Assembly (NCBI GenBank): GCA_937911795.1
Contig: CALDPJ010000048.1
Coordinates: 1-11,575, forward strand
Reading direction: 5' to 3'
Source: an uncultured Flavobacteriales bacterium
Lineage (GTDB): Bacteria; Bacteroidota; Bacteroidia; Flavobacteriales_D; SKUL01
DNA length: 11,575 nucleotides
A program made the position numbers and the translations under genes. The notes beneath the pieces are model-generated. The model worked only from the letters and a program-made list of their open reading frames with translations. It did no database searches and had not been told where the DNA came from. The stretch's first letter is position 1, and each line of letters begins with the position of its first letter. This document shows, piece by piece, positions 8,365 to 11,575 of the stretch.

Positions 8365-9723
8365 ATGGGCATCGCCAACATCGTATTCATCCTGGTTCTG
8401 ATAGCAGCTGTCGGGCTGTTTTTCAAAAATGTGTGGCAGATCGTTGCCAATATCCGGCTCGGAAAACCGCTCGACCGGTCTGATCAACCAGCCCGGCGCT
8501 GGGGCGTTATGAGTCGGGTAGCGCTGGGACAAAGCAAAATGGTGGTTCGCCCCATTCCGGCAATCATGCACATTTTTGTTTACCTGGGGTTCATCGTCAT
8601 CAACATCGAAATTATTGAAATCGTACTGGACGGAGCATTCGGTACCCACCGGCTTTTTGCACCGTACATGGGAGCTACGCTCTATCACATTTTCATCAAC
8701 ACCTTCGAAGTCCTTGCGTTACTCGTGATCATTGGCTGTGTGGTGTTCATCCTCAGAAGATGGATTGTGCGGGTCCGCCGTTTTCACAAACGTGAAATGA
8801 CGAAATGGCCCACCACCGATGCTTATGTAATTCTCATTTTTGAAATCACATTGATGGCCACCTTCCTCACAATGAATGCGTCCGATTCGGTGCTCATGCA
8901 ATACGCTGCACTGGGTGCTCTACCGGCAGAACTCAGCAATTACGCCGTTCTTCCCGGCCACGAAGGTTTTCTGGTGAGCCAGTGGATTACCGGTTTCCTG
9001 CCTGATGCGCCGTTTCAACTGGCCACCATCGAACGTGTCACCTGGTGGTTTCACATTGTAGGGGTTTTCATTTTTCTGAATTACCTGCCCTATTCCAAGC
9101 ATTTCCACATTCTGCTCGCATTTCCGAATGTGTGGTATTCGAACTTAAAACCCAAAGGTGAATTCGTAAACAACCCGGCAGTAACCAATGAAGTTAAGCT
9201 GATGCTCGACCCGGCCGCCGATCCGTATGCCGCTCCGCCCGAAGGTGCTACCCCTCCGGAACCATTCGGGGCGAAGGATGTTCAGGACCTGACCTGGAAA
9301 AGCCTCATGGATGCATACACCTGCACCGAATGCGGAAGATGCACCGACGAATGCCCGGCGAACATTACCGGGAAGCTGCTTTCACCGCGGAAAATTGTGA
9401 TGGACACGCGCGACCGGCTCGAAGAAGTTGGTAAAAACCTCCGCAAGCACGGTAAAGATTATGATGATGGAAAGGCGCTGCTCAGAGATTACATTACCGA
9501 AGAAGAGTTGTGGGCCTGCACTACCTGCAATGCCTGTGTTCAGGCATGTCCGGTAAACATTGATCCGCTGGCCATCATCATGGATCTGCGCAGGTTTTTA
9601 ATAATGGAAGAATCCAAATCACCCGAACCGATTACTGCGATGTTTAACAACGTGGAGAACAATGGTGCGCCGTGGGCATTCCCACAAGCCGACCGGTCGA
9701 AATGGATGGACGAAAAAGAATAA
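8365..9723 (+). CDS. Membrane protein with NarI-like cytochrome-type region and two [4Fe-4S] motifs (EtfD/FadF N-terminal half)
   Basis: This is probably the membrane and ferredoxin half of an oxidoreductase passing electrons to the quinone pool. The 452-residue protein has about five membrane segments (~3-20, 66-88, 105-130, 153-172, 226-244). Histidines at suitable depth for b-type haem are His69, His108, His230, His246 and His248 (haem is inferred). It then has two classic cluster motifs, CTECGRCTDECP (Cys320, 323, 326, 330) and CTTCNACVQACP (Cys385, 388, 391, 395). The layout equals the N-terminal two thirds of single-chain EtfD/FadF proteins, which accept electrons from electron-transfer flavoprotein during acyl-CoA oxidation; the remaining CCG part is the next gene. 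The next start lies 1 base after the stop. The Fe-S assignment is firm; the physiological partner is inferred. Heterodisulfide-reductase-like roles are an alternative. Confidence 0.88.
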   Translation: MGIANIVFILVLIAAVGLFFKNVWQIVANIRLGKPLDRSDQPARRWGVMSRVALGQSKMVVRPIPAIMHIFVYLGFIVINIEIIEIVLDGAFGTHRLFAPYMGATLYHIFINTFEVLALLVIIGCVVFILRRWIVRVRRFHKREMTKWPTTDAYVILIFEITLMATFLTMNASDSVLMQYAALGALPAELSNYAVLPGHEGFLVSQWITGFLPDAPFQLATIERVTWWFHIVGVFIFLNYLPYSKHFHILLAFPNVWYSNLKPKGEFVNNPAVTNEVKLMLDPAADPYAAPPEGATPPEPFGAKDVQDLTWKSLMDAYTCTECGRCTDECPANITGKLLSPRKIVMDTRDRLEEVGKNLRKHGKDYDDGKALLRDYITEEELWACTTCNACVQACPVNIDPLAIIMDLRRFLIMEESKSPEPITAMFNNVENNGAPWAFPQADRSKWMDEKE

Positions 9724-9724
9724 A

Positions 9725-10525
9725 ATGAGCGAACCCTCAGTTATAAAAATTCCTACAATGGCCGAAATGGCCGCCTCCGGAGAATCACCCGATGTGTTAT
9801 TCTGGGTTGGTTGTTCCGGAAGTTTTGACGATCGCGCCAAACGCATCACAAAAGCAATTGCCAAAATATTGATTCGTGCAAATGTGAAATTTGCGGTGCT
9901 CGGAGCCGAAGAAAGCTGCACCGGAGATCCCGCAAAACGAGCCGGAAACGAATTTCTGTTTCAGATGCAGGCCATGATGAATATCCAGGTGCTTGACGGT
10001 TACGAGATTAAAAAAATTGTCACCGGATGCCCGCACTGCTTCAATACGATCCGCAATGAATATCCGGGCCTGGGAGGAAACTACGAAGTGGTCCATCATA
10101 CCCAGTTTATTCAGCAACTGATCAACAACGGACAACTGAAACTGAGTGGCGGCGGCGTTTTCAAAGGACGCAAAATCACTTTCCACGACCCCTGTTATCT
10201 CGGTCGCGGCAACGGCGAATACGAAGCTCCGCGTACCCTGATCGAAAAACTCGACGCCGAATTGGTCGAGATGAAAAGGTGCAAAAGCCGCGGGTTGTGC
10301 TGTGGCGCCGGCGGAGCGCAGATGTTTAAAGAAGCTGAAAGAGGTGACCGCGAGGTAAACGTAGAACGCACCGAAGAAGCATTGGAAACTACGCCCGAAA
10401 TCATTGCCACGGGATGTCCTTTTTGCAACACCATGATGACTGATGGGGTGAAACACTTTGAGCGCGAATCTGACGTTCAGGTAATGGATATTGCTGAACT
10501 TATTGCACAGGCCGAAGATTTATGA
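9725..10525 (+). CDS. CCG (cysteine-rich) domain Fe-S protein, soluble partner of the membrane Fe-S protein
   Basis: The 266-residue protein has two CCG-type repeats, as in HdrB, GlpC and the C-terminal part of EtfD/FadF. Repeat 1 has Cys30 (WVGCSGS), Cys65 (EESCTGDPAKR) and Cys102/Cys105 (TGCPHC). Repeat 2 has Cys157 (HDPCYLGR), Cys186, the diagnostic Cys192-Cys193-Gly (LCCGAGG) and Cys231/Cys234 (TGCPFC). Repeat 2 has the full cysteine set, which in HdrB binds a noncubane cluster. Repeat 1 has one Cys where the pair would be, so a different cluster or structural role is likely. No membrane segment or signal is seen, so it should sit on the cytoplasmic side against its upstream partner. ATG 9725 follows the upstream TAA by one base; ATG 9662 would lie inside the upstream gene and is rejected. 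The next gene overlaps by ATGA. Confidence 0.88.
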   Translation: MSEPSVIKIPTMAEMAASGESPDVLFWVGCSGSFDDRAKRITKAIAKILIRANVKFAVLGAEESCTGDPAKRAGNEFLFQMQAMMNIQVLDGYEIKKIVTGCPHCFNTIRNEYPGLGGNYEVVHHTQFIQQLINNGQLKLSGGGVFKGRKITFHDPCYLGRGNGEYEAPRTLIEKLDAELVEMKRCKSRGLCCGAGGAQMFKEAERGDREVNVERTEEALETTPEIIATGCPFCNTMMTDGVKHFERESDVQVMDIAELIAQAEDL

Positions 10526-11028
10526 TGACAACTGCTGCTGAACAAATTGAAAGACTGGCTACTCTACCGGATCATTCGCGGGTGTGGGTATACCAGGCCA
10601 ACCGGGAATTGAATGACGAAGAAGTCCATCGGATTGAATCCGCTGCTCAGGAATTTTTGAAAGAATGGAATGCGCACGGCGCGAAAATGTCTGCTAAACT
10701 CGTCGTGATCTATGAGCGCTTTGTTGTGCTTGCTGCCAATGAATCGGCAGTACTTGCCAGCGGCTGTTCCATCGATAGCTCGGTTCGGTTTCTGAAATCG
10801 CTGCAAGATTCGATCGGTATAGATTTATTCGACCGGATGAATCTTGCCTACCGGAATGATGCAGGTGAAATCACAACATTAAAATTACCGGAATTTCAGG
10901 AAGCCATTTCGAAGGGAGCAATCACCAAAGAAACAATCGTATTCAATAATCTTGTAGATTCTCTCGGTGATCTTCGCACCAAATGGGAAATCCCGGCCTC
11001 AGGCAGCTGGCATCTCAGAATGTTCTAA
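10522..11028 (+). CDS. Conserved protein of unknown function, often mislabelled 'ABC transporter ATPase' in Bacteroidota
   Basis: I recognise this 168-residue family from Bacteroidota genomes but know of no established function. The signature words are LPDHSRVWVYQANREL (15-30), LKEWNAHG (46-53), ASGCSIDSSVRFLKSL (79-94), TIVFNNLV (138-145) and WEIPASGSWHLRMF (155-168). It shows no signal peptide or membrane helix, so it is probably cytoplasmic. There is no Walker A, Walker B or ABC signature, so the usual database name appears wrong. The single Cys82 lies in the strongly conserved-looking GCSID. Its ATG overlaps the stop of the CCG protein (ATGA, 10522-10525), implying translational coupling; ATG 10525 is a possible alternative start. 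The coupling suggests, without proving, a role in assembling or regulating the Fe-S pair. Its last 30 bases overlap the opposing kinase gene. Confidence 0.85.
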   Translation: MMTTAAEQIERLATLPDHSRVWVYQANRELNDEEVHRIESAAQEFLKEWNAHGAKMSAKLVVIYERFVVLAANESAVLASGCSIDSSVRFLKSLQDSIGIDLFDRMNLAYRNDAGEITTLKLPEFQEAISKGAITKETIVFNNLVDSLGDLRTKWEIPASGSWHLRMF

Positions 11029-11575
11029 CCGAAGGCGTCTGTCCTTATTGATCGCATAGAAGATGATCCTGTAACTGGGTCCGTTTTCGGTGTCGAGTTC
11101 CACTTCCCCATCCAGTTGAGTCACAAAGGTGTGAATCAGTTCCATGCCCAGTGACTCCCTGATCTCGCTAAGCTTATCAGCCGGAATACCGACTCCGTCA
11201 TCTTCAATCAAGAGCGAATAACGTTTTTCACCCAGATGTTCCATCTCAATAGTAATCGTTCCTGAGGGTTTGTTCCTGAAAGCGTACTTCAAAGAATTTG
11301 TCACTGCCTCGTTCACAAGCAGCCCAATGGGAATCAATGTATCCACCCCAAAACTTTTCACCTTTATATTGTTCCGGACCGAAATGTTCGTGTCATTGGC
11401 ATAAATATTCAGCAGATTATCGAGCAAAACGTTAAGATAATCCTTCACGTCCACGCGGGAAAGATCCGGCGCACGGTACAGTTGTTCGTGCAATAAAGAC
11501 ATGGAAATTATCCGGTTCTGCACTTCCCGGAACATATGCTGAACTTTCTTATCGTTCACCGAATTAGCCTGAAGA
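10999..11575 (-). CDS. Sensor histidine kinase (HisKA_2 type), C-terminal part; continues beyond the window
   Basis: The frame is open to the window edge, so the sensor region and the phosphorylated histidine lie outside. The 191 visible residues start within the dimerisation/phosphotransfer domain, LQANSVNDKKVQHMFRE (1-17), then QNRIISMSLLHEQLY (19-33), the HisKA_2 pattern normally preceded by an H-R-x-K-N-N motif. The ATPase domain follows, with N-box NEAVTNSLKYAF (88-99), G1 DDGVGIP (125-131) and G2 SLGMELI (141-147), so ATP binding looks intact. It ends in a short charged tail. A GTG at 11559 could be read as a start, but family homology continues upstream of it, so the gene is incomplete. 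It overlaps the end of the 168-residue protein gene tail to tail by 30 bases. The response regulator and signal are unknown; no regulator gene is in view. Confidence 0.9.
   Translation of the reverse strand, partial: LQANSVNDKKVQHMFREVQNRIISMSLLHEQLYRAPDLSRVDVKDYLNVLLDNLLNIYANDTNISVRNNIKVKSFGVDTLIPIGLLVNEAVTNSLKYAFRNKPSGTITIEMEHLGEKRYSLLIEDDGVGIPADKLSEIRESLGMELIHTFVTQLDGEVELDTENGPSYRIIFYAINKDRRLRLEHSEMPAA

Noticed and set aside
9700..9740. A frameshift splitting one EtfD-like gene into two
   Set aside because: Both halves have sensible ends, with a TAA followed one base later by an ATG at a natural N-terminus, and I recall the same two-gene arrangement in other Bacteroidota. It is treated as a true split.

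Overview
The window looks like a piece of a Bacteroidota chromosome, probably from the Flavobacteriia or a nearby class. The evidence is the protein families: an OstA-like protein paired with a Bacteroidota-style LptD, a membrane Fe-S protein and a CCG-domain protein encoded as two genes, and a small protein family often labelled 'ABC transporter ATPase' in these genomes. Start codons lack clear Shine-Dalgarno sites, which also fits. Coding density is close to 100%. No RNA gene, mobile element or CRISPR array was seen, and no stretch over 300 bases lacks a gene.

Left part (1-3293, rightward): the first ~105-125 bases encode a PurH-type segment at about 70% GC. It runs in frame, across a short similarity shared by both families, into the C-terminal three quarters of a Bacteroidota-type adenylosuccinate synthetase (PurA) at about 44% GC. 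This is most likely an assembly chimera rather than a real gene fusion. A secreted OstA-domain protein and a class I glutamine amidotransferase (PabA/TrpG type) follow with very short spacers.

Middle (3290-6127, leftward): a large outer-membrane LptD-like protein. It converges on the amidotransferase gene so tightly that one CTAG supplies both stop codons.

Right part (6134-11028, rightward): a compact five-gene operon-like run with junctions of +4, +1, +1 and -4 bases. It encodes a periplasmic N-acetylmuramoyl-L-alanine amidase with a putative C-terminal SPOR-like domain, an MCE/MlaD lipid-transport protein, a membrane protein with two [4Fe-4S] motifs, a soluble CCG-domain partner and a 168-residue conserved protein of unknown function. 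The two Fe-S proteins together resemble a split EtfD/FadF-type oxidoreductase. A histidine kinase gene on the other strand overlaps the end of this run and leaves the window at its 5' end.

Functional reading (inference): most of the window is cell-envelope biogenesis, covering LPS transport, peptidoglycan hydrolysis and lipid trafficking. It is linked to a membrane electron-transfer module that probably serves acyl-CoA oxidation. The least understood part is the 168-residue protein translationally coupled to the Fe-S pair.
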